Source: Streptomyces sp. NBC_01803
Lineage (GTDB): Bacteria > Actinomycetota > Actinomycetes > Streptomycetales > Streptomycetaceae
Reading direction: 5' to 3'
Assembly: GCF_035917415.1 (NCBI RefSeq)
Contig: NZ_CP109073.1
Span: 4,014,501 to 4,078,500 of the forward strand
Length of the DNA stretch: 64,000 bases
Position 1 is the stretch's first letter. Every line of letters begins with the position of its first letter. The notes under the pieces were generated by a model. It searched no databases. It worked only from the letters and a program-made list of their open reading frames with translations, and had not been told where the DNA came from. Of this stretch, positions 49,262 through 57,309 are shown piece after piece. Made by a program: the position numbers and the translations under genes.

Positions 49262-49888
49262 TCAGTGCTGCATCGGGTAGCCCGCGATGCCGCGCCACGC
49301 CAGCGAAGCGGTCAGCGAACTCGCGATGTCGCGGGGCAGCTTCTGCCCCGACCGGAGCCAGTGCCGCGCGGTGATCTGCGCCATGCCGCACAGGCTCACG
49401 GCCAGCAGCATCGACTGGTCCTCGGGCAGATCGGCGTCCTCCGTGATCAGCGGGCAGACCAGCTTGGCGCAGTCCAGCGAGACCTGGTCGACGCGCTCGC
49501 GCACCGCGGGCTCGTTGGTCAGGTCGGATTCGAAGACCAGCCGGAACGCGCCGCCCTCGTGCTCGACGAACCCGAAGTAGGCGTCCATCGTGGCGGCGAT
49601 GCGCTGCTTGTTGTCGCTGGTCGAGGCCAGAGCCTTGCGGATCGCCTGTACCAGCGCGTCGCAGTGCTGGTCGAGAAGCGCGAGATACAGCTCGAGCTTG
49701 CCGGGGAAGTGCTGGTAGAGCACCGGCTTGCTGACGCCGGCGCGGTCCGCGATGTCGTCCATCGCCGCCGCGTGGTATCCCTGAGCGACGAACACCTCCT
49801 GCGCCGCGCCCAGCAGTTGATTCCGTCTGGCCCGGCGCGGTAGGCGCGTGCCGCGTGGGCGCGCCTCCGTGTGCTCAGTGGCTGTCAC
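49262..49888 (-). CDS. TetR-family transcriptional regulator
   Basis: Predicted 208-residue repressor. The N-terminal helix-turn-helix is RRNQLLGAAQEVFVAQGYHA, then MDDIADRAGVSKPVLYQHF, a strong TetR match; the remainder is a helical ligand-binding and dimerisation domain. The GTG at 49888 has GGGAGG 4 bases upstream. The equivalent mycobacterial gene is Rv3208. Its ligand and targets are unknown. Confidence 0.9.
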   Translation of the reverse strand: MTATEHTEARPRGTRLPRRARRNQLLGAAQEVFVAQGYHAAAMDDIADRAGVSKPVLYQHFPGKLELYLALLDQHCDALVQAIRKALASTSDNKQRIAATMDAYFGFVEHEGGAFRLVFESDLTNEPAVRERVDQVSLDCAKLVCPLITEDADLPEDQSMLLAVSLCGMAQITARHWLRSGQKLPRDIASSLTASLAWRGIAGYPMQH

Positions 49889-50018
49889 GCCGCCTCCCGG
49901 TGGTCGTGGTCTGCACGAAAAAGGCGTCCGATCGAACGCCGTCTCGTCATCCTACTTTCGAGTAGTCGCGCAGAGTGCTGCGCGGGGGGAGGATTTCACT
50001 CTGCGGACAGTCCGCGCC

Positions 50019-50261
50019 TCACCGGTACTCATCGTCGCCCGGGTCGACGACCCGCGCCTGCTCGGCCGCGTCGGCCGGGTCCGCGTCCTCCGGACCCCGC
50101 TCGGAGAGCGGGCGGTCGTGGCGTTGCAGCAGCTCAAGGCGCTGTTCGGCGGTGTCCGCCTCGGGGGCCTCGTCGGCCAGGCCCTCCTCGAACAGCTCCT
50201 CCTCCTGCTCCTCGTCGAGAAACTCGTCGAGCGACTCGGGTTCTTTCGGATCCTGGGTCAT
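50019..50261 (-). CDS. Small highly acidic protein of unknown function
   Basis: Predicted 80-residue protein with about one third Asp and Glu (SLDEFLDEEQEEELFEEGLA). It has no membrane segment or cysteine and is probably helical or disordered. The ATG at 50261 is preceded by GGAGG with an 8-base gap, which makes the ORF credible. It lies between the TetR gene and the divergent hydrolase. I recognise no family; it could be an acidic adaptor or inhibitor-like protein, but that is speculation. Confidence 0.55.
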   Translation of the reverse strand: MTQDPKEPESLDEFLDEEQEEELFEEGLADEAPEADTAEQRLELLQRHDRPLSERGPEDADPADAAEQARVVDPGDDEYR

Positions 50262-50384
50262 GTCTTCGACCTCCGAAGGAGCGCGTGGGGGGAAGGCCCA
50301 GCCTAGGTGGGTGATGGGACGGAGGCGAACTCACGAATCGCCGCCGGACGCGGACGGGTGCGTGTAAGGAGCGTGACGGGCTCG

Positions 50385-50390
50385 TAATAT
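50385..50390 (+). promoter_or_regulatory. Candidate leaderless -10 box for the hydrolase at 50398
   Basis: TAATAT, a near-consensus -10, ends 7 bases before the ATG. No ribosome binding site intervenes. Confidence 0.55.
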
Positions 50391-50397
50391 TGCGCCC

Positions 50398-51363
50398 ATG
50401 CCAACCATCGAGGAGCTGCGGACCCAGGCCGCACTCGCCGCCGCGGAGGGCTGGCCGGGAGTCCGGGACGGAGAGACGTTGCGGACTGTCGCGCTGCCCG
50501 GAATGACGCTGGCGGTGCGCCGCCGCGCGGCGGCGCGCGACGGCCTCGAACCCGCCCTCTTCGTCCACGGCCTCGGCGGCTCGTCACGCAACTGGTCGGC
50601 GCTCATGGAGCTGCTGTCCACCGAGGTCGAGTGCGAGGCCATGGACCTGCCGGGCTTCGGCGCCTCGCCACCACCCGACAACGGCGACTACTCCGTCTAC
50701 GGACACGCCAGAGCGGTCATCCGCTGTCTGGAGGCGAGCGGCCGGGGAGCCGTTCACCTGTTCGGCAATTCGCTCGGCGGTGCCGCCGCCACCCGGGTCG
50801 CGGCGCTGCGGCCCGACCTGGTGCGCACCGTCACCCTGATCTCGCCCGCGCTCCCCGAGCTGCCACCGCAGCGCACCGCGCTGCCCACCGGGCTGCTCGG
50901 CATGCCGGGGATGCCCCGGCTGATGCGCCGGATGACGCGGGAGCTGCCGGCCGCGCACCGCGCCCGCCAGGTGCTGCGGCTCTGCTACGGCGACCCGGCG
51001 CGGATCACGCTGGACGAGTTCACCGCGGCGGAGGCGGAGCTGGAGCGGCGGCAGGCGCTGCCGTACTTCTGGGACTCGCTCAGCCGTACGGCGCGCGGCA
51101 TCGTCAACGCCTACACGCTGACCGGTCAGCACTCGCTGTGGCGCCAGGCTCAGCGGGTGCTCGCGCCGACCCTGCTGGTGTACGGGGTGCGGGACCGGCT
51201 GGTGTCGTTCAGAATGGCGAAGCGGGCCAGCCGGGCCTTCCCGTCCTCGCGGCTGGTGGTCATGCCCGAGGCCGGGCACGTGGCGATGATGGAGTATCCG
51301 GCCGAGGTGGCGCGCTCCTTCCGGGAGTTCGTCGTCGCGACCGCCGCGGCAGAGGGCGGCTAG
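50398..51363 (+). CDS. Alpha/beta hydrolase
   Basis: Predicted 321-residue hydrolase. The oxyanion region is LFVHGLGGSSRNW, the nucleophile elbow FGNSLGGAAATRV (Ser within GNSLGG), the acid probably the Asp of VYGVRDRLVSF, and the histidine in MPEAGHVAMMEYP. There is a cap-like helical insert between about residues 165 and 240. No signal peptide, so cytoplasmic. The ATG fits a leaderless promoter. The next gene, of DUF3152 type, starts 9 bases after the stop, suggesting one transcript. Confidence 0.85.
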   Translation: MPTIEELRTQAALAAAEGWPGVRDGETLRTVALPGMTLAVRRRAAARDGLEPALFVHGLGGSSRNWSALMELLSTEVECEAMDLPGFGASPPPDNGDYSVYGHARAVIRCLEASGRGAVHLFGNSLGGAAATRVAALRPDLVRTVTLISPALPELPPQRTALPTGLLGMPGMPRLMRRMTRELPAAHRARQVLRLCYGDPARITLDEFTAAEAELERRQALPYFWDSLSRTARGIVNAYTLTGQHSLWRQAQRVLAPTLLVYGVRDRLVSFRMAKRASRAFPSSRLVVMPEAGHVAMMEYPAEVARSFREFVVATAAAEGG

Positions 51364-51371
51364 GGGGCCGG

Positions 51372-52493
51372 ATGGACCACCGTGACCCCCCGATACCGCC
51401 GATTCCGCCGCCCGAGGCGGCGGTGCCCCACGGACCGGGACCCGCACCGTTTCCAGGCCCTCGTCAGGAGTACCTCGATGCCTTCGACGACCAGCACACC
51501 CACGGAAGCCGCGTCCCCGGACAGCGGCGTCCGGGGTGGAGCGATCTCCCGCCTCCGGGGGAGGTTCCGCCGACGGCCGGGTGGAGCGGCCAGACGCCGG
51601 TCCGCCGGTCCGGTCCCGGGGATAGGCGGCCGGGCCCGCGTCACCGCGCCGAACGGAAGCGGGGCCGGGGCCGGAAGCTCACGGGAGTGGCCGCCGCCGC
51701 GGCGGTGACGGCGCTCGCCGTCTTCATCGCGGTGCGGGGGGTCGGTCCCGACGCGGCGAGCGGCGATGTGGCCGACGCCGAACGGCCCTCGGCCGAGGCC
51801 GGCGAGCAGAGTGGCGGCGAGCAGAGGGTCGGCGAGGTGCTGCCCGAGCCCCGGCAGGGGGCGCCCTCGGGCGGCGCGGACGCGGAGCCCACGTACGACG
51901 AGCTGATGCACACGCTGTTCGAGCTCGATCCCGAGCTGACCGGCTCGGGGGAGCTCGTCCCCGTCGGCGGCAGCGATGCGGCGGCGGATCCCGAGGCGGC
52001 CACGGTGCTGCGGTACCGGGTGGATGTCGAGGAGGGGCTCGGGCTCGATCCCGAGTTCTTCGCCGAGGTCGTCCACCGCACCCTCAACGACCAGCGCGGC
52101 TGGGGTAACGCCGGCGAGCGCTCCTTCGCCCGCGTCTCGGCCGGTGATCACGACTTCGTGGTCACCCTGGCCAGCCCGGGCACGACGGCCGACTGGTGCG
52201 CCCGTTCGGGCCTCGACATCACCGAGGACAACGTCTCCTGCAACTCCTCCAGCACCGAGCGCGTGATGATCAACGCCTGGCGCTGGGCACAGGGGTCGGA
52301 GACCTATGGCAACGACATCGGCGGGTACCGGGAGATGCTCGTCAACCACGAGGTGGGCCACCGACTCGGCTACGGGCACGTGCTGTGCCCGGGCGAGGGC
52401 GAGCCGGCGCCGGTGATGATGCAGCAGACCAAGTTCCTCGACTCGAACGGGGTGACGTGCCGCCCCAATCCGTGGCCGCACCCCGAGAACTGA
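51372..52493 (+). CDS. DUF3152 protein with zinc-metalloprotease HExxH motif
   Basis: Predicted 373-residue membrane-anchored protein. The first about 95 residues are proline-rich and cytoplasmic, then comes a basic patch (KRGRGRK) and a membrane helix (GVAAAAAVTALAVFIAV). The outer domain (about residues 200-373) is the DUF3152 unit, containing NHEVGHRLGYGH, an HExxHxxxxxH metzincin-like zinc site, and paired cysteines (WCARSG, VSCNSS, VLCPGE, VTCRPN). Rv3207c in M. tuberculosis is the equivalent gene near moeZ. It is probably a secreted or anchored metalloprotease; activity is unproven. Confidence 0.85.
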   Translation: MDHRDPPIPPIPPPEAAVPHGPGPAPFPGPRQEYLDAFDDQHTHGSRVPGQRRPGWSDLPPPGEVPPTAGWSGQTPVRRSGPGDRRPGPRHRAERKRGRGRKLTGVAAAAAVTALAVFIAVRGVGPDAASGDVADAERPSAEAGEQSGGEQRVGEVLPEPRQGAPSGGADAEPTYDELMHTLFELDPELTGSGELVPVGGSDAAADPEAATVLRYRVDVEEGLGLDPEFFAEVVHRTLNDQRGWGNAGERSFARVSAGDHDFVVTLASPGTTADWCARSGLDITEDNVSCNSSSTERVMINAWRWAQGSETYGNDIGGYREMLVNHEVGHRLGYGHVLCPGEGEPAPVMMQQTKFLDSNGVTCRPNPWPHPEN

Positions 52494-52641
52494 GCCGCGT
52501 CCGGCGCGTTAACGACTGAACTCGTCGGAAAGACACGATTCTTCACCCCTTCCGGTGGTGTGACGGACAACCGTCCGCCGCGACAGGCACATGTAGACAT
52601 ACCGTCTTGCCGTCACGGACACGGAGACAAGGGGTGCGTGA

Positions 52642-54231
52642 GTGCGCGTCGCATTGCTCACAGAGGGTGGATACCCGTACGCACAGGGCGAGTCGGTGGC
52701 GTGGTGCGACCGGCTGCTGCACGGTCTGGCCGGCCATGGCCTGGGCATCCGCTTCGACATCGGCGCCCTCAGCCGCAGCCGGCAGCAGGCCGGGGGGCCC
52801 CGCCGCCCGCTGCCGTCCACCGTGCGGCGGGTGTGTACCGCCCCCCTGTGGGGGCCGCCGGCCGACGGGAGGCTCGTGTCCGCGGCGCTCGGCCGCCGCT
52901 TCGGCGAGTGTTTCGCGGAGCTGACCGCCGCGCTGAGCCCCGGGCCCCGGCCGCCCGGCGAGGAGGAGGGCGGCCGGCCGGGGGACCGTTTCGCCGCGGG
53001 CCTGTACGGGCTCGCCGCGCTGGCCGCCGAGCACGGCGGCCTCGGCGCGTGGCTCTGCTCGGAGCACGCCGTGCGCGTCCTGGAGGCCGCCTGCCGCGCG
53101 GACGGCGTGCCGCGCGCAGTCCGCGCGGCGCGGATGCCGGACCTGCTCGCCGTCGCCGGGCGACTGGAGCGGGCGCTGCGCCCGCTCTCCCTGGACTGGT
53201 ACGGCCCGGACGGGCCCGCGTCGGCGGGGTTGTGCCATGCCGTGGGCGCCGGGCCGGCCGTGCTGCCCGGCCTGCTCGCCCGGCACTTCCGCGGCACGCC
53301 GCTGCTGGTCACCGAGTACGACGCCCGCTTGGGCGAGCACCACGGGGCAGCCGTCGCCGTCCCGGCCCCCGCGGTGGGCGCCGCGCACACCCTCGCGCCC
53401 TCGGCGCCGGGCGCTCCGGTGCGCGCCCTGCTGGCCGCCTTCCAGACCCGGCTGGCCCACGAGGCGTACGCGCGAGCCGAGTTGGTCACCCCGGGCGACA
53501 CGCTGGCCAGACGCTGGCTGGCGCGGCGCGGTGCCGACCGGGAGGCCGCGGGCGCCGGGGCGCCGGCCGCGCTGGTCTGGGCCGGCCGCGCGGAGCCGGG
53601 CGCGGGCCTGACCGATCTCCTGCACGCCTTCCACCGGGTCCGCGCGGCCGAGCCCGCCGCCCGGCTGCGGATCGCCGCCGTGCCGCCGGGCGGCGGCCGG
53701 GGCGACGCCGCCTACCTCGGGCGGTGCCGGGCGCTGGCCGCGCGGCTGTTCCCCGGGGCGCCGGACGCGGTCGCGTTCACGGCGCCGGGCGGCCCGGCCG
53801 CCGCGTTCGCCGCCGGCCGCGACGACGTGGTGGTGCGGCCGGGCGCGGCGGCGGGCTTCCCGGTGCCGCTGGTCGAGGCGATGCTCCGCGCGCGGGCCAC
53901 CGTCTCGGCCGACGCGGGCGCGGTGCGGGCGATCGTCGGCGGCGCCGGGCTCGTCGTTCCGCCGCGCGATCCGGGCGCGCTCGCGGCGGCGTGCCTCCCG
54001 CTGTTGCGCGATCCCGGGCGCCGGGCGCGGCTCGGCGCGGGCGCGCGCGCCCGCGCGCTGGAGCTGTTCACCGTCGAGCGGAACGTCGCCGTCTTCCGCG
54101 CGGTCTACTCCGAGCTGCTCGCGGGCGCCGGGCACGCCTCCCGGGCCGTCCGCGGGCCGGGGGCGAAAGAGCCGACAGGCGCCGCCCCGGCGGCCACCGC
54201 CGTCACCGCCGGACGGGGTGAGCCGACGTGA
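52642..54231 (+). CDS. Glycosyltransferase, DUF3492/PelF-like (GT4 type)
   Basis: Predicted 529-residue glycosyltransferase. The N-terminal half (MRVALLTEGGYPYAQGESVA, WCDRLLHGL) is of the DUF3492 type seen in PelF and in actinobacterial polysaccharide enzymes. The C-terminal half is GT4-like, with AALVWAGRAEPGAGLTDLLH, a donor-binding GFPVPLVEAMLRA and GLVVPPRDPGALAA. It would transfer a sugar from a nucleotide sugar to a polysaccharide or glycolipid. The usual EGFP glutamate appears as Ala-Gly (AAGFP), a possible departure at the donor site. The GTG at 52642 follows AAGGGG. It overlaps the next gene by 4 bases. Confidence 0.82.
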   Translation: MRVALLTEGGYPYAQGESVAWCDRLLHGLAGHGLGIRFDIGALSRSRQQAGGPRRPLPSTVRRVCTAPLWGPPADGRLVSAALGRRFGECFAELTAALSPGPRPPGEEEGGRPGDRFAAGLYGLAALAAEHGGLGAWLCSEHAVRVLEAACRADGVPRAVRAARMPDLLAVAGRLERALRPLSLDWYGPDGPASAGLCHAVGAGPAVLPGLLARHFRGTPLLVTEYDARLGEHHGAAVAVPAPAVGAAHTLAPSAPGAPVRALLAAFQTRLAHEAYARAELVTPGDTLARRWLARRGADREAAGAGAPAALVWAGRAEPGAGLTDLLHAFHRVRAAEPAARLRIAAVPPGGGRGDAAYLGRCRALAARLFPGAPDAVAFTAPGGPAAAFAAGRDDVVVRPGAAAGFPVPLVEAMLRARATVSADAGAVRAIVGGAGLVVPPRDPGALAAACLPLLRDPGRRARLGAGARARALELFTVERNVAVFRAVYSELLAGAGHASRAVRGPGAKEPTGAAPAATAVTAGRGEPT

Positions 54232-54875
54232 GCCCCGCCGCGGATCCGGTGGCCGGGGCGGGCGCGACGGCCGTGTCGCCGCGGCTGGCCGTCCTTGTCC
54301 GGATGTCGGCCGCCGGGCGCGGGTGGCGGGCGGCGGCCGGTGCCGCCGCGGGCCGAGTGCGGCGGCGCGGGCCGCTGGGGCTCGCGGTGCTGTGCGGGCT
54401 GCCGGTGCTCGGCTACGCGCTGGTGGGCGACGCCGTGCTCGCCGAGCTGCTGCCCGGTCCCCAGGACGCGCCCGGCGGCGGGCTCCCGCGCGTCGTGCTG
54501 GTGCTCGCGCCCGCCGTCGCCTCCGCCCCGCTGTCCGCCGGGTGGCCGCGCGGCCGGTTCGCCGTCCTGGCGGCCGGGCTGGGCGCCGCGGCGCTCTGGG
54601 CGGGGGGCCACGCCGCCGCCGCCGTGCTGCTGGCGGCGGCCGTGCCGGTCGCCGGCCGGGGGGCGCGGCGCGCCGCCGCGTTCGCCCTCGCCGCCGCGGG
54701 CGCCGCGGAGCTGCTGGCCGTGGCGCTGGCCAGCGGCTCGTGGCTGCCCGGCTGCGAGCGGCTCGGACGTCCGGTCGCGGCCCTGGTCGCCGCGCACGGC
54801 CTCGCCGCCGTGCCCGTGCTGGCCTGCGGCGCCGCCGCGGCCGGGCTGCTGTGCCATACGGCCGTCCGCCACTAG
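54228..54875 (+). CDS. Multi-pass membrane protein of unknown function
   Basis: Predicted 215-residue, Ala/Leu/Val-rich protein with about five hydrophobic segments (LGLAVLCGLPVLGYALVGDA; VVLVLAPAVASAPLSAG; FAVLAAGLGAAALWAG; AVLLAAAVPVAG; AALVAAHGLAAVPVLACG). The GTG at 54228 overlaps the glycosyltransferase stop, so it is coupled to it. The position between a glycosyltransferase and a sugar epimerase suggests a partner in export or membrane placement of a glycan. I recognise no family. Confidence 0.7.
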   Translation: MSPAADPVAGAGATAVSPRLAVLVRMSAAGRGWRAAAGAAAGRVRRRGPLGLAVLCGLPVLGYALVGDAVLAELLPGPQDAPGGGLPRVVLVLAPAVASAPLSAGWPRGRFAVLAAGLGAAALWAGGHAAAAVLLAAAVPVAGRGARRAAAFALAAAGAAELLAVALASGSWLPGCERLGRPVAALVAAHGLAAVPVLACGAAAAGLLCHTAVRH

Positions 54876-54929
54876 ACCACTTCTCTCCTCCCTCAACCCA
54901 CGTGTCACTCAGCAAGGAGCAAGGAACCG

Positions 54930-54983
54930 ATGACCCCACAACTGGCCGGCGTCCGCAATCCCGCGCGGGAGGCCCTCCGATGA
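54930..54983 (+). CDS. 17-residue leader ORF coupled to the epimerase gene
   Basis: The ATG at 54930 has an excellent ribosome binding site (AAGGAG at 54914-54919 and AAGGA at 54921-54925). The ORF MTPQLAGVRNPAREALR ends in TGA at 54981-54983, overlapping the ATG of the epimerase gene (ATGA) in another frame. It could be a translational-coupling leader or regulatory peptide. No tandem codon of one amino acid suggests classical attenuation. Confidence 0.5.
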   Translation: MTPQLAGVRNPAREALR

Positions 54984-55933
54984 GAGTGCTGCTTCTCGGC
55001 GCGGGTGGCTATCTGGGCCGGTTCGTCGCCGACCGGCTGCTCGCCGATCCCGCCGTCCAGCTCACCGCGCTCGGCCGCGGTGACGACGCCGATGTCCGTT
55101 TCGACCTGTCCACCGGCAGCCCCGGCGCGCTGACCCGTTTCCTCGACGCGGTGCACCCGGGGGTCGTCGTCAACTGCGCGGGGGCCATCCGCGGCACGGC
55201 CAGCGAGCTGGCCCGGCACAACACGGTGGCCACGGCGACGCTGTGCGAGTCGATGCGGCGCAGCGGCTGCCGTGCCCGGCTGGTGCACCTCGGCTGTGCC
55301 GCCGAGTACGGCCCCTCGCAGCACGGCTCCTCGATCGCCGAGGACGCCGTGGCGCGGCCCGGCGGTCCGTACGGCGTGAGCAAGCTGGCCGCCACCGAGC
55401 TGGTGCTGGGCTCCGGGCTGGACGCCATCGTGCTGCGGGTCTTCTCGCCGACCGGGCCGGGCACCCCGGCCGGTTCGCCGCTGGGGCGGCTGGCCGACTC
55501 ACTGCGGCGCGCGATGCAGCACGGCGACAGTGAGCTGAAGCTCGGCGGCCTCGGCGTGCAGCGCGACTTCGTGGACGTCAGGGACGTGGCGCGGGCGGTG
55601 CACGCGGCGACGCTCTCGGCGGCCCAGGGCGTGGTCAACATCGGTACCGGGCACGCGGTGCGGCTGCGCGACGCGGCGACCGCGCTGGCGCGGATCTCCG
55701 GCTACGGCGGGGCCGTGCACGATCTGGAGAGCCCGCCCGCGCCCCGGCATCCGCCGGCCGGCGAGAGCTTGCCGCCCGGGCACCTGGCGTCGGGGGCGCC
55801 CTACCCGGACGGCTGCGGCGTCTGGCAGCAGGCCGACGTGCGGACCGCCCGGGACCGGCTGGGCTGGCGGGCCAGGATCGGCCTGGAGGAGTCGCTGGCC
55901 GACATCTGGATGGAGGCCGCCTGCCGGATGTGA
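54980..55933 (+). CDS. NAD-dependent epimerase/dehydratase
   Basis: Predicted 317-residue extended short-chain dehydrogenase acting on nucleotide sugars. The Rossmann motif is LLLGAGGYLGRFV (GxxGxxG), the catalytic pair YxxxK is in GGPYGVSKLAATE, and the substrate region VLRVFSPTGPG follows; RDFVDVRDVARAVHAA is typical of the family. The start codon overlaps the stop of a 17-codon leader ORF. GGGAGG lies 7 bases upstream inside that leader. With the glycosyltransferase and membrane protein it probably supplies a modified sugar for an envelope glycan. Confidence 0.85.
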   Translation: MRVLLLGAGGYLGRFVADRLLADPAVQLTALGRGDDADVRFDLSTGSPGALTRFLDAVHPGVVVNCAGAIRGTASELARHNTVATATLCESMRRSGCRARLVHLGCAAEYGPSQHGSSIAEDAVARPGGPYGVSKLAATELVLGSGLDAIVLRVFSPTGPGTPAGSPLGRLADSLRRAMQHGDSELKLGGLGVQRDFVDVRDVARAVHAATLSAAQGVVNIGTGHAVRLRDAATALARISGYGGAVHDLESPPAPRHPPAGESLPPGHLASGAPYPDGCGVWQQADVRTARDRLGWRARIGLEESLADIWMEAACRM

Positions 55934-56017
55934 GGGGAGCACGCGGCGGCCCGGTCCGGACGAGTGCTGCCCGGACTCTGGAACGGGTGTCTCGGAATGG
56001 GACCGCGCATGGCAGTG

Positions 56018-56045
56018 TTGAAGCCGGAACGACTGTCCCTATGAC
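56018..56045 (+). promoter_or_regulatory. Candidate promoter of moeZ
   Basis: TTGAAG (56018-56023), 16-base spacer, TATGAC (56040-56045), 14 bases before the GTG start. The transcript would have a very short leader. Confidence 0.45.
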
Positions 56046-56059
56046 CCAACGGAGTCACC

Positions 56060-57238
56060 GTGTCGCTGCCACCCCTGGTAGAGCCGGCCCCCGAGCTCAC
56101 CGTCGACGAGGTCCGCAGGTACTCCCGCCACCTGATCATCCCCGATGTCGGGATGGCCGGGCAGAAGCGGCTGAAGAACGCCAAGGTCCTCTGTGTGGGC
56201 GCGGGTGGACTGGGGTCGCCCGCCCTGATGTATCTGGCCGCGGCCGGGGTCGGCACGCTGGGCATCGTCGAGTTCGACGTGGTCGACGAGTCGAACCTGC
56301 AGCGGCAGATCATCCACAGCCAGGCGGACATCGGCAAGCCCAAGGCGGTCTCCGCCATGGAGACCGTGCAGGGCATCAACCCGTACGTCCAGGTGAACGT
56401 CCATGAGGAGCGCCTGGACTCGTCGAACGTGATGGAGCTCTTCGCGCAGTACGACCTGATCGTGGACGGGACGGACAACTTCGCCACCCGCTACCTGGTC
56501 AACGACGCGTGCGTGCTGCTGGGCAAGCCGTACGTGTGGGGCTCGATCTACCGCTTCGACGGCCAGGCGTCCGTGTTCTGGTCCGAGCACGGCCCGTGCT
56601 ACCGCTGCCTGTACCCCGAGCCGCCGCCGCCCGGCATGGTCCCCTCGTGCGCCGAGGGCGGCGTGCTCGGCGTGCTGTGCGCGTCGATCGGGTCGATCCA
56701 GGTCACCGAGGCGATCAAGGTCCTGACGGGCACCGGCGACCCGCTCGTCGGCCGGCTGATGATCTACGACGCCCTGGAGATGAACTACCGGCAGGTCAAG
56801 ATCCGCAAGGACCCCAACTGCGCGGTCTGCGGCGAGAACCCGACCGTCACCGAGCTGATCGACTACGAGGCGTTCTGCGGCGTCGTGTCGGACGAGGCCC
56901 AGGCGGCGGCGAAGGACTCGACCATCACCCCGCTCCAGCTCAAGGAGTGGATCGACGCCGACGAGAAGATCGACATCATCGACGTCCGGGAGCCCAACGA
57001 GTACGAGATCGTCGCCATCCCGGGCGCGCGGCTGATCCCGAAGGACGAGTTCCTGCTGGGGAACGCGCTCAGCGACCTGCCGCAGGACCGCAGGATCGTC
57101 CTGCACTGCAAGACGGGCGTGCGGTCGGCCGAGGTGCTGGCGGTGCTGAAGAACGCCGGCTTCGCCGACGCCGTGCACGTCGGTGGCGGTGTCATCGGCT
57201 GGGTCAACCAGATCGAGCCGCAGAAGCCGGTCTACTGA
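56060..57238 (+). CDS. moeZ: Adenylyltransferase/sulfurtransferase MoeZ
   Basis: Predicted 392-residue two-domain enzyme. The N-terminal E1/MoeB-like domain has the nucleotide-binding VCVGAGGLGSPAL-type loop (LCVGAGGLGSPA), FDVVDESNLQRQ and CYRCLYPEPPP with a zinc Cys pair later completed by CAVCGE. The C-terminal rhodanese domain carries the active Cys350 in LHCKTGVRS. MoeZ activates sulfur-carrier proteins (MoaD, CysO, ThiS-like and pathway-specific ones) and sulfurates them, serving molybdenum cofactor, cysteine, thiamine and some thio-natural products. The GTG at 56060 has CGGAG upstream. The molybdate importer lies 5 kb away. Confidence 0.95.
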   Translation: MSLPPLVEPAPELTVDEVRRYSRHLIIPDVGMAGQKRLKNAKVLCVGAGGLGSPALMYLAAAGVGTLGIVEFDVVDESNLQRQIIHSQADIGKPKAVSAMETVQGINPYVQVNVHEERLDSSNVMELFAQYDLIVDGTDNFATRYLVNDACVLLGKPYVWGSIYRFDGQASVFWSEHGPCYRCLYPEPPPPGMVPSCAEGGVLGVLCASIGSIQVTEAIKVLTGTGDPLVGRLMIYDALEMNYRQVKIRKDPNCAVCGENPTVTELIDYEAFCGVVSDEAQAAAKDSTITPLQLKEWIDADEKIDIIDVREPNEYEIVAIPGARLIPKDEFLLGNALSDLPQDRRIVLHCKTGVRSAEVLAVLKNAGFADAVHVGGGVIGWVNQIEPQKPVY

Positions 57239-57252
57239 CGGCGGACGGCTGA

Positions 57253-57295
57253 CGGATCGGCCCCCGGGCGCGGCGCGCGCCCGGGGGCCGATCCG
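57253..57295. terminator. Very strong bidirectional terminator after moeZ
   Basis: Perfect 20-bp inverted repeat (57253-57272 with 57276-57295) separated by only 3 bases, between the convergent moeZ and aminopeptidase genes. The longest uninterrupted stem in the window. Confidence 0.9.
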
Positions 57296-57309
57296 CGTTC
57301 AGCGGCGGG

